Part shown: positions 1 through 10,639 of the stretch, one piece after another
How the letters are laid out: every line of letters begins with the position of its first letter
Position numbering within the stretch: the first letter of the stretch is position 1
NCBI RefSeq assembly: GCF_905220565.1
Contig: NC_059409.1
Span: 13,510,549-13,574,548 of the forward strand
Length of the DNA: 64,000 nucleotides
Source of the DNA: Melitaea cinxia
Lineage: Eukaryota; Arthropoda; Insecta; Lepidoptera; Nymphalidae
Reading direction: 5' to 3'
Program-made: the position numbers and the translations under genes
The notes under the pieces: model-generated
What the model was told of the DNA's origin: nothing
The model's input: the letters and a program-made list of their open reading frames with translations, nothing else
The model's database searches: none

Positions 1-112
1 TCACTGCCAGTGTCCACCAGGAACTTGGTATTTGAGATGCGGTCGGTGACGAAAAGACGACCTATGGATAACGGGCAATCGTCGGTCGTCATTATTGACT
101 GCCCGTGGAGTT
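1..112 (-). CDS. Start of pol: retropepsin (aspartic protease) N-terminus of the gypsy element, partial
   Basis: In the -1 frame relative to gag, the sequence reads through GRLFVTDRISNTKFLVDTGS and hits the window edge right after the catalytic D-T-G-S (bases 14-3). This is the active-site signature of retroviral-type aspartic proteases. The frame relation suggests expression by -1 frameshifting or as a separate frame. Only the first ~35 residues are present. Confidence 0.8.
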
Positions 113-994
113 TCCCGCCTTTTTGTAGTCGCAGGGCTTGACGCAGTAGTGAGCTCTTTCTCCGAACTTAGCATGGCACCAACATATCGGGTAGTTTTTG
201 TAGCTGGAGTTGGACCGACTTCTCTGCCGTGGAGGTAGACGTCGTCGTTCTCGTGGCCTAGAACGACTAGTAGAACCACAAGAAGTGCGAGTATGTTCTT
301 CCAGCTTGAGTGTGAGGTTCTGAACCATCTTCTTCAGCTCTGCGATCTCTTCAGATACGTCGGTGTGATGTATACCACGGGAGGACGCAGCGGCGACGTC
401 ACATGGCGAGGTCAACTCCTGTATACGATCTGCAAGATCCGCAAGCTGCTCCAGGGAGTGTGTCGGTTGAGATGCCAGCACAGTCTGGATGTTGTGTGGC
501 AGACGATTGCTCCATATTGTCCGAATGAAATCTTCTGGAACGGAAGGTCCTGCCAAATCTTGTAAATGTCTCAAAAACTGTGAAGGCTTTCTATCCCCAA
601 GTTCTTCGTGAGTGAGCAATTGCTTGATCTTCTTTTCATGCGAAGCAGAGAGTCGCTTGATAAGCTCAAACTTTATCCGGTCGTATTTATTCTTTGCTGG
701 AGGGTTAACTATTATGTCCCTTACAGCTTTCGCGTATTGCAAATCAAGGTTATTCGTCACTTGGGTAAATTTTATTAAGTCATCAGTGATATTATGACTA
801 TTGAACTGACCTTCAATTAGCGCAAACCACAGCTCAGGATCTTCAGGTGAAAATGATGGTACGCTAATTTTTAATTTGCGCACATATTTACTTTCACTTT
901 CTTTGGAAACGCGCACTCTTTGTGCGCGCCGTGTTGTAACGTGGCCTTCGTTTTGTGAAGCGACTGTCTTCAGGGAGTCACTGCTGTCGCTCAT
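92..994 (-). CDS. Ty3/gypsy-type gag protein
   Basis: A 300-residue uninterrupted frame with an ATG at 994. The N-terminal third is an acidic/charged leader followed by a capsid-like region that contains the pattern PELWFALIEGQF (about residues 53-64), characteristic of insect gypsy gag. An Arg/Ser-rich stretch (about residues 237-262) precedes a zinc-knuckle-like C-terminus, CWCHAKFGERAHYCVKPC (about residues 271-288). There Cys, Cys, His, Cys and Cys are spaced as in related insect elements rather than as a canonical CCHC knuckle. Role: assembly of virus-like particles and RNA packaging for retrotransposition. It overlaps the start of pol, which is in the -1 frame. No stop or frameshift is visible. 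Confidence 0.88.
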   Translation of the reverse strand: MSDSSDSLKTVASQNEGHVTTRRAQRVRVSKESESKYVRKLKISVPSFSPEDPELWFALIEGQFNSHNITDDLIKFTQVTNNLDLQYAKAVRDIIVNPPAKNKYDRIKFELIKRLSASHEKKIKQLLTHEELGDRKPSQFLRHLQDLAGPSVPEDFIRTIWSNRLPHNIQTVLASQPTHSLEQLADLADRIQELTSPCDVAAASSRGIHHTDVSEEIAELKKMVQNLTLKLEEHTRTSCGSTSRSRPRERRRLPPRQRSRSNSSYKNYPICWCHAKFGERAHYCVKPCDYKKAGNSTGSQ

Positions 995-1115
995 GATGTC
1001 TTCTTAATATGGTTATTTTTTTTTAAAGCGGGTAGTTAGCAAACAAAAGTTCCCAAAATGCGCGTTAATCACCACTATCAATCGCTTAATTACGCGTTCT
1101 AACGGGGTCACCAGT

Positions 1116-1349
1116 TATAGGGATGAGAAGAATAAGATGTTCAGTTCCTCGTTCGCCACCGCAAAGGGAGGATCCTCCTACCAGACGGGTGCTATGTCTG
1201 GCGGGCTAACGCCCCGACGGTTGTTGTCGGGATCTTGTATATATACTTATTCACTTTGAAAACTCTGATAGCGCGATGTAGCATACGTCAGTTTTCTCTA
1301 ATTACGTAGTTTGTAGTCGTTCGTAATTCGCGCGATAGATGTCGCCACA
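1116..1349 (-). repeat. Gypsy LTR (5' LTR on - strand)
   Basis: On the - strand the segment begins TGTGGCGAC at 1349 and ends just before a primer-binding-site-like TGGTGACCCCG at about 1113-1103. A TATA-like run (TATATATAC) lies at about 1237-1246, in the position expected for the promoter. The 3' LTR is outside the window, so both ends are inferred from the start motif and the primer site rather than from a repeat comparison. The outer end shares the letters ACACCTGCAAAACC with the neighbouring repeat, so the boundary may be off by a few bases. Confidence 0.65.
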
Positions 1350-1690
1350 CCTGCAAAACCAAAAGCATCGAGAGCGCCTCCCCAGGAGCTCTGGCCACCT
1401 TTCTCACCACATAAACACAACACAACTAACTGAGGTGGGGCACAGCAGGAATTTCCTGCTCAAAATCTGGAGCAGCCCGACTGGGGTAGTACCTCGACCT
1501 TACAGAAGATCACAGCTAAATAATACTGTTTTCAAGCAGTATTGTGTTCCTGTTGGTGAGTAAGTAATGACCAGAGCTCATCGGGGGGGGCAACGGCAAC
1601 GCGCTTGTGATGCTTCTGGTGTTGCAGGCGTCTATAAGCTACGGTAATCGCTTACCATCAGGTGAGCCGTACGCTTGTTTGTCGACCTTG
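1350..1690. repeat. GTAAGCG-core interspersed repeat: partial + copy fused to a longer - copy
   Basis: 1350-1440 matches this family in + orientation (ctgcaaaaccaaaagcatcg... ccaggagctctgg). From about 1430 to 1690 the same family runs in the opposite direction, ending with TACGGTAATCGCTTACC and a GTACGCTTGTTTG end. Other copies in this window: 15908-16195, 59315-59480, 62745-63010 and a decayed one at 20000-20240. No coding potential is seen. Class unknown. Confidence 0.75.
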
Positions 1691-1699
1691 TGGTATAAA

Positions 1700-4255
1700 A
1701 AAAAAAAAACAACTTGAGTGCAACCTTATTTATAGCTAGTGTGTGATGTTCTATCTATTTTGTTACTACGTACGTCTTTAGTTATATGCATATAAAAAAA
1801 TGTTTAAAAAAGGAACCGAGCGATTTTTGAAGTGTAACTTCTTTAAGTGCATGAGGGGTAAAAATTTTATCGATCAAACGCATCACGGCGTCACGAGTCA
1901 CGAATTTTTAAACGTCCATACCATGTTAAATACGCTGGTTTTCGTCCGATCACCGAAGTTAAGGGGCTACACTACCTCAGCTCGAATTCAGATTTCACCC
2001 GCACCGACACACATAAGAATTAATGTTTTAATATAAAAATCGAGGTAACTTTGCAATTTTTTTTGTATCGAGAAAATTTTATGGAATCGTGTTTTCGAAA
2101 CATATGAAAGATAGTTTATGTCCTGAACTTTACCAACAATAAATTTTAAACTTAAATATTCAGTAGTTTGGAAGATATGGACATCCTGCCGAGTGGAAAA
2201 TAAGCTATTTGAGGTAGCATACACTCTTAAGCAACGTCGGGAACACCGCGTAACGTTGGCTTTTTCTTTGTTTTCAATTCGTTTTATTATTATTTTTTAA
2301 ATTAGTTTGCCAAAGAATGTTGAAACTTCTGACATGTGTACTTTGTACGCATGAAGTTTTTTTCATTAAAATTGAGCCGTAAAGATAATAAGAATGATTT
2401 TACTTTAGGTTATAGAAAATTTTCTAAAATAAATTCAAATAATTTAGATCTTAGTACAAATATAAAAAATAATTAAATAAAAGTTTAAAAAAGTAAAGAA
2501 AAACAGTCAGGAGTAACCTTAACTAAGCAAAACAATGAGAAAATTATCATTATCACATGAATTATACGAAGGAAGACTTTATGACAGTGAAAAGTAATAA
2601 ACGATATAAATATTACTTATAATAAAATACTTAAAGAAAAATAAAAGTAGGTACTATCACTACAACATCATCAACAAAATATACAAGAAAAAAAAAAGAA
2701 GCAAAAACTCGCAATTATCAACTGAGAATTATAAGTTTTAGAAGTCGATAACAACACGGTTCACTTTTTATTTTATAATTTACATAATGAAACTGATAAT
2801 TGTGTAAACCAAAGCCGGCTATATTCCTTGTGGTTTGGTTCATACCACTAGGTAGCATTCTCGAATATATTCTTTTCTTAATATACATAAGTTCTAGTAT
2901 CTAAAGGTAATAAAATACTAAAACGCTTAAGCTTAAAATTTTAAATGTCAAAATTACTTTATCAATTTGATTTTTGATCTATAATAATGATAGCAAATCC
3001 AACATAACATAATGCACTATACGCAAAGCAGTCTTAATTATATACTCATAATAGTTATAATAAAACGGAAGGAATGGTATTACGTACAAGATATCCGAAT
3101 CGTACCACTAAATACGTATAGTCTTAGATACAAACTTGACGTGATCTACACTCATTTGCTTAATGGATAAAAATTAAATAATTATCTTCTTCAGTATGTT
3201 AAAGATAAATCGCAAAAAAGTTGTCTGGAAAATTCCTGGCCAGGCTATATTAATTCGGTAATCTAGACCAGACTTTTAGCAGACAACCCTATTCAGCGCT
3301 CATTTTGATGTAAAATTTATATACTTAAAATTTATTTATTGTAAAAAATTATACTTGATCTAAAATATCGATCACTATTTATTACATTACGAGTATAACA
3401 TTTGTTCTTCTAATAGTTACATTGATATTCTATTCGACATTTAGTTAGATCATAGCGTCATTAATAGATGAAGCTGTTTTTACACAACGATTGCATTTTA
3501 CAACAATGATTGAGTAATTGCTATTGTCTTTTACATTACAACTTACTACATTTCGACAATCTTGAGACTTTAGAATGCTTTGTCTGCGGTTTGGGAAGTA
3601 ATTAGCGGTTAGTACTACTAAAGAGGTTCTATTGAATCATTTTTATAGTTCGCCTGTAAAGGAGGAGCGGCATGCTATTGTCGTGATTAACATCAGATTG
3701 ACATAAATCGATTTACAATGAGGTTGAAGACAACAATAGACCGAAGGTCGAAGTCACTGTCAAGATCAGGATTACCTACACAAATGCACGAATTATTTGT
3801 AGAAAAATCTTTATGCATTCAATTAATTCTTTGTGATTGTAATGTCAGTGTTCCTATGTTGCGATAAATTCTAGGATATCCCTTGTCCCTTTATTAATAA
3901 TAAATCTGTCTGTCTGTTTAAATAACTGATGGTAGAAAATAATAGTTGACCATTCAAACTTGTTGCTTTAACATGTACTTTCAGAGACATTAGTAATTTC
4001 ATAGTTTGTTTCGTACATATCTCCAAAGGACACGTCTAGACAAAATAAGCCAGCAGCTGCAAGCCCAAAGCCGTCACCAGTTTGGCACTAGTTGATTTCA
4101 TAAGTTCCTATGTGTTTAATATTAATTTAAAAGACAGAAATTTAAATGAATACAAAAAAGGAGAACAATTTATATGGACAATACTTTGATTTTACGACTA
4201 TTAGCAAAAACGTAATATTCTATTATTATTAATTATGAAATAAATCAATATGAAT
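1700..4255. other. AT-rich non-coding DNA, no recognised feature
   Basis: About 2.5 kb of AT-rich sequence with no open frame that resembles a known family. A short coding-like - strand run near 3970-4090 ends in a stop and has no convincing splice partner. Nothing else was recognised. Confidence 0.5.
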
Positions 4256-4261
4256 TAACGA

Positions 4262-4620
4262 CCGTTCTGGAGTAATGGTGCGTGTGCCGAGTCGGCGGCG
4301 GCTAAACACAGACCGTCGCGGGTTGTATTTACGCTCGGAGTAGATATTTGTGTCTGTAAAAATATTTATTTCCGGTCTGATTGTTACTCCTTGTGGGTCA
4401 CCCCCGTTCGCACGTTAAGCTGTTGGTCCCGGTTGTTATCATGTACTTACTACTACATGTATATATTCCCTACTATGAGTAACGATCATTAGTCATAGTA
4501 TGGAATATATACGCCAACCCGCATTAGAGCAGCGTGGTGGATTAAGCTCTGATCCTTCTCCTACATGGGGAAAGAGGCCTATACCCAGAATTGAGATATT
4601 AAGGCTGAAGTGAATGCAAT
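4262..4620 (+). mobile_element. tRNA-derived SINE, full-length, head type 1
   Basis: The head (4262-4350) keeps a decayed tRNA-like promoter: a box A-like ctggagtaatggtg and a box B-like cgggttgtatttac about 60 bases later. It aligns with the head of the SINE at 54475. The body carries the family's hallmark strings gcacgttaagctgttggtcccggttgttatc and gcagcgtggtggattaagctctgatcc. The tail is a decayed form of cccagtagtgggatattacaggctgaag. These strings recur in nine other pieces in this window. Non-autonomous; probably mobilised by a LINE with the same 3' end. Confidence 0.8.
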
Positions 4621-4679
4621 TAAATTATTAAACAGAACACTGAGAGAATAATGATCTTGGACCTAGATTCTAGATGTAG

Positions 4680-5171
4680 TTTTTATTTTGGTATCGCAGG
4701 GGAACCCATTTACGGGTGATATCCAGGACGCTAGGGTAGGCAGTCCTAGCCCGTATGTCGGTTTCAGCATTTGGGGGTACAATTTACCGACTAAACCCCT
4801 GCGGGAGCCTTCAGCCGCTTTAATTGGAGGGTTCCGGATCTGCAGGCAACAGGAGCCCTCTAGCGACAGGCTGGCCTCGGCGAAAAGGCCAGACTTCTCC
4901 TCCACGGGGACTGTCCGGCTCACCTCTGAACAGTCCCGACGACGTTGTGTCTAGCAGGACCGGGGTCCTATCCCGGCCCGACACGGGCACAGGGGCGTTA
5001 CTGGAGGCGCATTAAGTAGCGCCTGCTACCCACACGTCGCCTGCGGAGGGAAGCCTCGTCGTCGGCCTTCTCTCTCACCCGCTCGTCATTCTCCTTCTGG
5101 GACATTACTGTCTCGCGGAAGGAGACCATCGCCTTCCAGGACTCGTCGTCGCCGAGCATCGCGGCAGGTGT
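4680..5171 (-). mobile_element. 5'-truncated R1-clade non-LTR retrotransposon (3' end)
   Basis: On the - strand this carries the last ~57 codons of an R1-like ORF2 followed by about 315 bp of 3' UTR ending GTTCCCCTGCGATACC plus an A-rich tail. A second copy of the same 3' end lies at 42770-43238 on the + strand. Upstream of 5171 the GC-rich sequence stops abruptly, as expected of a 5'-truncated insertion. Confidence 0.75.
4998..5171 (-). pseudogene. C-terminus of R1-like ORF2 (fragment)
   Basis: The frame opens at the truncation point, contains AMLGDDESWKAMVSF and VMSQKENDER, and ends in an Arg-rich tail with a stop at 4998-5000. Such a short conserved block followed by an Arg-rich end is typical of the C-terminus of R1/TRAS-type reverse transcriptases in Lepidoptera. 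No catalytic part remains, so this is a dead fragment. Confidence 0.7.
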
Positions 5172-6215
5172 AGTGATTTATCCACATTATGCCATGTGTA
5201 GTATCATTTCTTATATATTGTAGTTATATAGTTCATGGTAGGTATAAATTATACATAAATAAACGTAGATATTACATGCTGAAGATACTTAGGTTTTATA
5301 AAGAGTAAATACAGATACAGACATAGTTACAGATTGAAGTGACTCTTATCTTGTAGATATATTCTTAGGCGCCATTTAAGACATCTTTATCTATACTAAT
5401 AAACATAGATAAATGATGTCTTTAACACATTAGGAAATAATTATATACATTTAGTTACAAATAATAAATCACATAGATTTTGTTATAAGATTCACCAACG
5501 GTTAATGTCTCTTATTCGCTCTATGAGCCTTAAAGAGAAGAAAAAAAGTTATAAGCCTTTAAAAAAAAAGTTGTGTTAATTTTAAGATTATAATATTTAA
5601 AATAAACGAACAAACCCACAAAGTTCAATGTATTCTATTAATATTACGAGTATTAGGAATAGTTAATTACCTACATTTGAAAAGTAGGTATAGTTTTATT
5701 TCGATGTAGAGTTAACTTTGTATGATTAACCTTTTCTTGTTAAGTTCCAAAAAAAACTACGATCATAGTTGGTCGTAAACTACCGAGATAGTAATAATTT
5801 TTAAAACGAACAAAAACAAAAGTTGCACTGCATCTTGATACGAAAATATACAACAAATAACTATGCTTCGATACTATATTAATATATTAGAAGGTTTAAA
5901 CAAATCCAGGCTCCAAAGTCATTTAACTTTGAATTTAAATAAACATTATTAACCGTTCTCAGTTACAGTCATGTATTTACCATTTAGCTAGAGCGTGATT
6001 CCTCTCATATTAACATATATTATAGAAAATTAGTAAATTACACAAAACCTTTTCGATGCCGATGGTATTGGCTTAACGGATTATACACTAAGGAAGTGCA
6101 TGAGTAAGTCTGGGGATTTTATTAATGATAGGAAACAAGTATGCTCAAAAAATTTATCAAATATTGAAAATAGAAATTCACTAGTAATGTATTATAGTTT
6201 TTGTGTGTGCTTGCT
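5172..6215. other. AT-rich non-coding DNA
   Basis: No recognisable gene. TCTATACTAATAAA near 5393 resembles a Helitron 5' terminus, but no matching 3' end follows, so it is not called as an element. Confidence 0.45.
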
Positions 6216-6217
6216 TT

Positions 6218-6500
6218 TTACTTCAGCCTGTAATATTCCATTGCTGGGTATAGGCCTCTTTCCGCATGTAAAAGAAGGATCAGAGCTTAATCTACCACGC
6301 TGCTCTAATGCGGGTTGGCAGATATATTCCCTACTATAAGTAACGATCGCTATCAGGTGTACATGATAACAACTGGGACCGACGTCTTTACATGTTCTCC
6401 GAGGCACGGTGGGGAGTGGGAAAAACAATAACAGCACAAACACCCTGACCACGGTAAACATCTGTATGGCCAATACAAATGTTTGTCATGTGTGTTCACG
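6218..6500 (-). mobile_element. tRNA-derived SINE, head missing
   Basis: Same family as 4262-4620, in reverse orientation. The tail (cttcagcctgtaatattcc) is at 6222 and the body includes the reversed gcagcgtggtaga and gaggcacggtgggg strings. The tRNA-like head beyond about 6500 is not recognisable, so this copy is 5'-truncated. Confidence 0.75.
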
Positions 6501-6609
6501 TGTAATTTCTGTTTTACCCGTATTTGTGGTAACTACTATTTTTCGTTACTCGATATTTTAAAACCCTTAATTTTGCTATATTTTTTTCATTTAACGTGAT
6601 TATTTATAA

Positions 6610-6825
6610 CTAGTTGTGCCCTGCGGGTTTACACATGTTAATTTGAGCAAAAAAATAGTGCATACACATATATATATATAAAATTATAGCCTAGACTAGA
6701 CGCTAAATGGGCTATTCAATACAAAACGAACTATTGAATTCGAAGCAACAGTGTCTGAGACTAGTCCGTTTAAAAAAACACACAAACAAACAAATTTTTC
6801 TCCTTATAATATTAGTATACTTAGA
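6610..6825 (-). mobile_element. Short non-autonomous Helitron
   Basis: On the - strand the 3' end is CTAG (6613-6610), followed by T and preceded by a hairpin (AACCCGCAGGGC). The 5' end starts TC at 6825-6824 (TCTAAGTATACTAATATTATAAGG), preceded by A. TC/CTAG termini, a hairpin near the 3' end and insertion between A and T are the hallmarks of Helitrons. No coding capacity; a microsatellite (TA) and A/C-rich run lie inside. Confidence 0.75.
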
Positions 6826-7328
6826 TTACTGGTGTAAACTGAAAAAAATATATCTTCTATTGCTGTAATTGTAGACATTTAAATCCTTTTATTTGAAATA
6901 CGATTTTGAAATGTTCTTTATTTTCACGCATACTTGATAATTGTAATTAGTTTTCGAAAAACAACACTACCGTTTTTTATAACTTTATAGTGGAAAATAT
7001 TTTTATGTAGACGAGTCTTACAACTCTAATTAGAGACCTAATTTACGAATCACGAAGCAACTTGACATGCTTTATTTATACAAAAAATCAGAGAATCTTT
7101 AGTTTACACAGAATTTTTTTTTTGGTTATTGCTTTTAACTCCTATTAGGAGCAATATGTAATCCACGCACTCGGCGTGCAATTACGTATTGCGAGTAAAA
7201 AAACAATTTTGTTCATAATACGTTTTTTTTTTTTTTTTTATTTAAATCAAAACCTTTACAATCACTAAGTTAACTTATAACTACGATTTTATGCGATGCG
7301 AGATTACAAAAATTAGAGATTATAAAAT

Positions 7329-7995
7329 AATTGTGTTTGCTTGCAAACTAAAAAAACCGACTTCAATTACATCGACAAGTAATACAACGTAGGTACACGA
7401 AAAAATAGTCAAGTAAATACGGATTATTAAAGATTGTTATCAGGTCTCGATGAAATTTAAATGTCACACATGATAAACATCAGCTTTCGATTAAATTAAA
7501 AGTCATCAATATCGGTACACCCAATAAAAAGTTATGCGGTATAATAGGTACAACGTAGGTCGACGAAATAGTCAAGTAAAAACACATCTATAATATAAAA
7601 ATGAGTCGCTGAATGTGTTGCTAAGCGCAAAACTCCAGAACGGTTGGACCGATTTCGCTAAATCTTTTTTTAAAATATTCCTTGAAGTACGAGGATGGTT
7701 CTTACCGAGAGAAAAATTCTAAAAAAAAAATTAATAAAATGAAAGAATCGACTGTTAGGCGATACGAAGTTCGCCGGGTCAGCTAGTTATTAGATATAAC
7801 TGGAAAATTAGTTGTTAGATCTCAAATAAAATTAAATGGGAACAAATGACACACACTACCTTACGATTAAAAATTTTTTTTGTCGAAATCGGTCCACCCA
7901 GTCAAATGTTCTGAAATAACATACATAAAAAAAAATAAAAATAAAAAATACAGTCGAATTGAGAACCTCCTACTTTTTTGGAAGTCGGTTAAAAA
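7329..7995 (+). mobile_element. GAAGTCGG-ended repeat family copy, interrupted by a Helitron
   Basis: Starts TTGTGTTTGCTTGCAAAC followed by ACCGACTTCAATTACATCG, and ends CAGTCGAATTGAGAACCTCC then GGAAGTCGGTTAAAA. The inner ACCGACTTC and GAAGTCGGT form an inverted pair near the ends. The same family occurs at 11655, 18607, 48596-51165 (split), 49377, 56797 and 60445. No open frame. The class is not settled; the palindromic 5' end and microsatellite-prone middle suggest a rolling-circle or other non-autonomous DNA element. Confidence 0.75.
7587..7786 (+). mobile_element. 200-bp Helitron inserted in a GAAGTCGG-family copy
   Basis: Begins TCTATAATATAAAAATGAG after an A (7586) and ends with a hairpin (GGCGATACGAAGTTCGCC), then GGGTCAGCTAG, then T (7787). 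The uninterrupted family copies at 18607-19190 and 49377-49985 give the empty site: their aaaaacat|a... and aaaaacgca|ttattagata match the two flanks here when joined. That shows a precise insertion between A and T without target duplication, as expected of a Helitron. Confidence 0.88.
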
Positions 7996-8268
7996 AGGAG
8001 ATTCTCAATTTGACTGTGTTTTATTTATTTTTGTTACCTCATAACCTTTTACAGGTTGTACCGATTTTGATAATTCTTTTTTGAGCAAAAGCTGATGCTT
8101 GTCACGTAGTTACATTTAAAAATGATCTTGATCTGATGAAAACTTTTTGAGTTATTTCCAAAAATACCTATCTAATTGACCATTTTACGGAATACCCATG
8201 TACGTTATATTATTTGTCGATGTCGAAGTCGGTTTTTTTTTCATTTGCGAGCAAACACAATTATAATC
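7996..8268 (-). mobile_element. GAAGTCGG-family partial copy, inverted against the preceding copy
   Basis: Directly after the + copy, the same family runs in reverse, from GAGATTCTCAATTTGACTG to GAAGTCGGTTTTT and TTTGCGAGCAAACACAATT. The two copies sit tail to tail, so both outer ends are the TTGTGTTTGC terminus. Internal sequence has been lost (about 270 bp left). Confidence 0.7.
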
Positions 8269-8269
8269 A

Positions 8270-9535
8270 TTATTTTTTACAAATTTTAAAAGTACAACAT
8301 CACCGATAAATTTACAGATAAAGTTTATTATAAAGAAAAACTGTTTGGCATTAAATCATAGAACAATATAGGTAAGTTGAAAGCAGAGAATGAAAAGATA
8401 TTTCTCATTATTCCTTTGTGTTTCGCAATTGGATATCTATTACGATAAATTATTATCTTTTAATAATGAGGAAAAATGATTTTCCCGTGCGTAAATCAAT
8501 TATTCAGCGAACTTAGTACGGGAGGACGTCTATTTCTTCCGACATGTCATCTGTACCTGGTTTTCCTTATGTCGTCCACGACGTTAACAGAATGTTAATG
8601 GACGCTAGAAATTTCCGGCTCGGAATACACAATTTTGGCCTCCGAATGCGAATATTTACTTTATTTTTGAGAATCAACTATACGTCTTATTAGTAAACAA
8701 CACATTCAAGGCGGATGGTTAAAGCTTATTTATTTATCTATTAATATAACACACATATATATATATATATATTATATACACACGTTGTCGACCTTGTCTG
8801 ACAAACCCTAGGAGCTGTGGCCACTGTATTTACCACAAGAACAAAAAAATTCTTGAGAGCTGTCATATTTAGCTATTGTCTTTTGTAATGTTAAAGAAAT
8901 TCCACCAGTTTTTCAGTTGTTCCCAGCCTCAATAATAAATTGTTTTAATGTTAACTGTATTTAAACTATTCACAGGTAAAACGGAAAAAGTTAAATGTTA
9001 TATCACATAGAATTGATCCGTCCATTGTATCATCGCCAATACGTCAACACAGCCGATATCTATATGATCTGTTTAAGATTGTTGTAAAGAGTACTTTTTG
9101 TGTTATGGTTAAAAGTTTAAAGCATTTTTTAATAAATAATTTTTAGGATTTAAAACGTAATACAATTTATAAATAATTGACGATCTGTAATGTAACTGGA
9201 TTTGATTTGATTTATTTTTTTACTAATTTGGTATGGGTTAAGATTTGAATTTCCCATAAAATAAAATAAAATGCCTTTAGCAGAAAGACACTTCATAATT
9301 TCTAATTAGTTTAATTTGAAATCAATTTTACTATAGGTGACAACGTTGTTAAATTATTTATTTATACTGTCAAGTCTACGTTTCCAAAATGTTTAGTTTT
9401 TTTTTAAGTACTATATTAATCAAAAAAAAAAAAAAAAAAAAACCGTCTGTAACTCCACATTTGAGCAGTTTTTTTTTTTAGGAAAAATATTTGATTTAAA
9501 GCCACTGCTTTGCTGCACAAAGAAATGGCGGATAT
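8270..9535. other. AT-rich non-coding DNA with (TA)n and poly-A
   Basis: A (TA)n run lies near 8755-8775 and a 20-base A run near 9422. No gene or recognised repeat was seen. Confidence 0.45.
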
Positions 9536-9539
9536 AATG

Positions 9540-9810
9540 TATAAGTCGTCTCAGAATTTGTTCTATGTAGGTTTTCCTTTATTGAAATTTTCCTTTATTG
9601 AAGAACATGAGGCGAATTTTCAACTCGAGAACGGCTAGACTAATTCCAGCCGATTTATTTTTTATTTTTTATAATTATTTGTATTATTCTTATGGAATGA
9701 AAATTTAAGAAAGTCACGCTAACATATGAAAAATTTAAGATAACCTACAATTACTTTAACTTGACGCATATAATAGTTCACAGATAATACAACCTCGTAG
9801 GGTCAGCTAG
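9540..9810 (+). mobile_element. Helitron-like element, 3' end clear, 5' end uncertain
   Basis: Ends GTAGGGTCAGCTAG followed by T (9807-9811), matching the 3' end shared with the Helitrons at 7786, 32602, 39600 and 42763. The interior has the agaacggctagactaattccag string seen in lepidopteran Helitrons. The 5' TC terminus could not be fixed. Confidence 0.55.
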
Positions 9811-10521
9811 TATCAAATGTAAAAACGTCAGATTTAATATACATAAATGACAGTGTTTATAAATTGATAATTAAATGTTCGAACACTTAAGGTTATCGAG
9901 CCTTCTCTAATCGTTGAGGTGTTTACAATGTTATAAAATTAAACATTTATGTCCAGTATTATTGTTTAACATGAATTTCTACTTATCTTCTCTAATGTAA
10001 TTCAAAATATGTAATAAAATAATAAATAATTAAACAAATAAAAAATACAAACTGGCTCTTCCCTCATTTGTACCAGTTCAAAGTCTCTATATATATGTAG
10101 GTATATTTTACAGAATGTTACGTACGTAAGACATATTTAGTACTTAGGTTACGACAAAAAAAAAAGATAATAGTGGTATGCAAAGAGGTCCTTAATAATG
10201 TATAAATAAGACAAAAATAATCAAGTCAATGTCTCGATTGGGATATTTCTAAAATTATCTTTACCGATTTTCCGTTGTCACTAGTAAATACGTCATATTT
10301 GATGTGTATTTAATTGAACTATTTTCTTTTTAATTTCTTAACATTGATAAATTGATATTGATCAAGTACGAGAGTAGCTGCAGAACCTACAAGTGTTTAT
10401 TCAATTACATACGATTATAACACTTGAAATACTTATGTATTTATTTATTGCTACTGTTTAATAGCGCGTTGCTTTTTTAAATATTCTCAAAACAAAATTT
10501 TTGCTATAATTTTTATATACT

Positions 10522-10630
10522 ATCAATACCCGTGCGAATAATCCGCTCCAAATGAATAAAAAATTTACCAACCCTCAATCAGGTTGACGTTGTTTCAAAA
10601 TTAAAGCCGTTATAGTTCTATAACTATTAA
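10522..10630 (-). mobile_element. Decayed Helitron 3' end (second copy of the 19515-19620 family)
   Basis: Reverse-complemented, the segment runs ACGGCTTTAATTTTGAAACAACGT through a decayed hairpin (GGATTATTCGCACGGG) to a mutated GATAG terminus. It aligns along about 100 bases with 19515-19620, where hairpin and CTAG are intact. Confidence 0.6.
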
Positions 10631-10639
10631 ACAATATCA

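Larger units (their letters stand above)
1..1349 (-). mobile_element. 5' part of a Ty3/gypsy LTR retrotransposon (LTR, gag, start of protease), cut by the window edge
   Basis: Read on the - strand, the order is LTR (1349 to about 1116), a primer-binding-site-like TGGTGACCCCG (about 1113-1103), an AT-rich leader, a 300-residue gag (994-92), then the start of pol. This is the 5' order of a Ty3/gypsy element. Gag is uninterrupted, and pol follows in the -1 frame relative to gag, so the copy may be young. The remaining pol and the 3' LTR lie outside the window, so intactness cannot be judged. The LTR outer end abuts a piece of another repeat family at 1350. Confidence 0.85.

Noticed and set aside
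3970..4100. Coding-like - strand run (TGDGFGLAAAGLFCLDVSF) reminiscent of a chemoreceptor end
   Set aside because: Short, ends in a stop, followed by nothing similar, and without clear splice sites. Resemblance is too weak to call.
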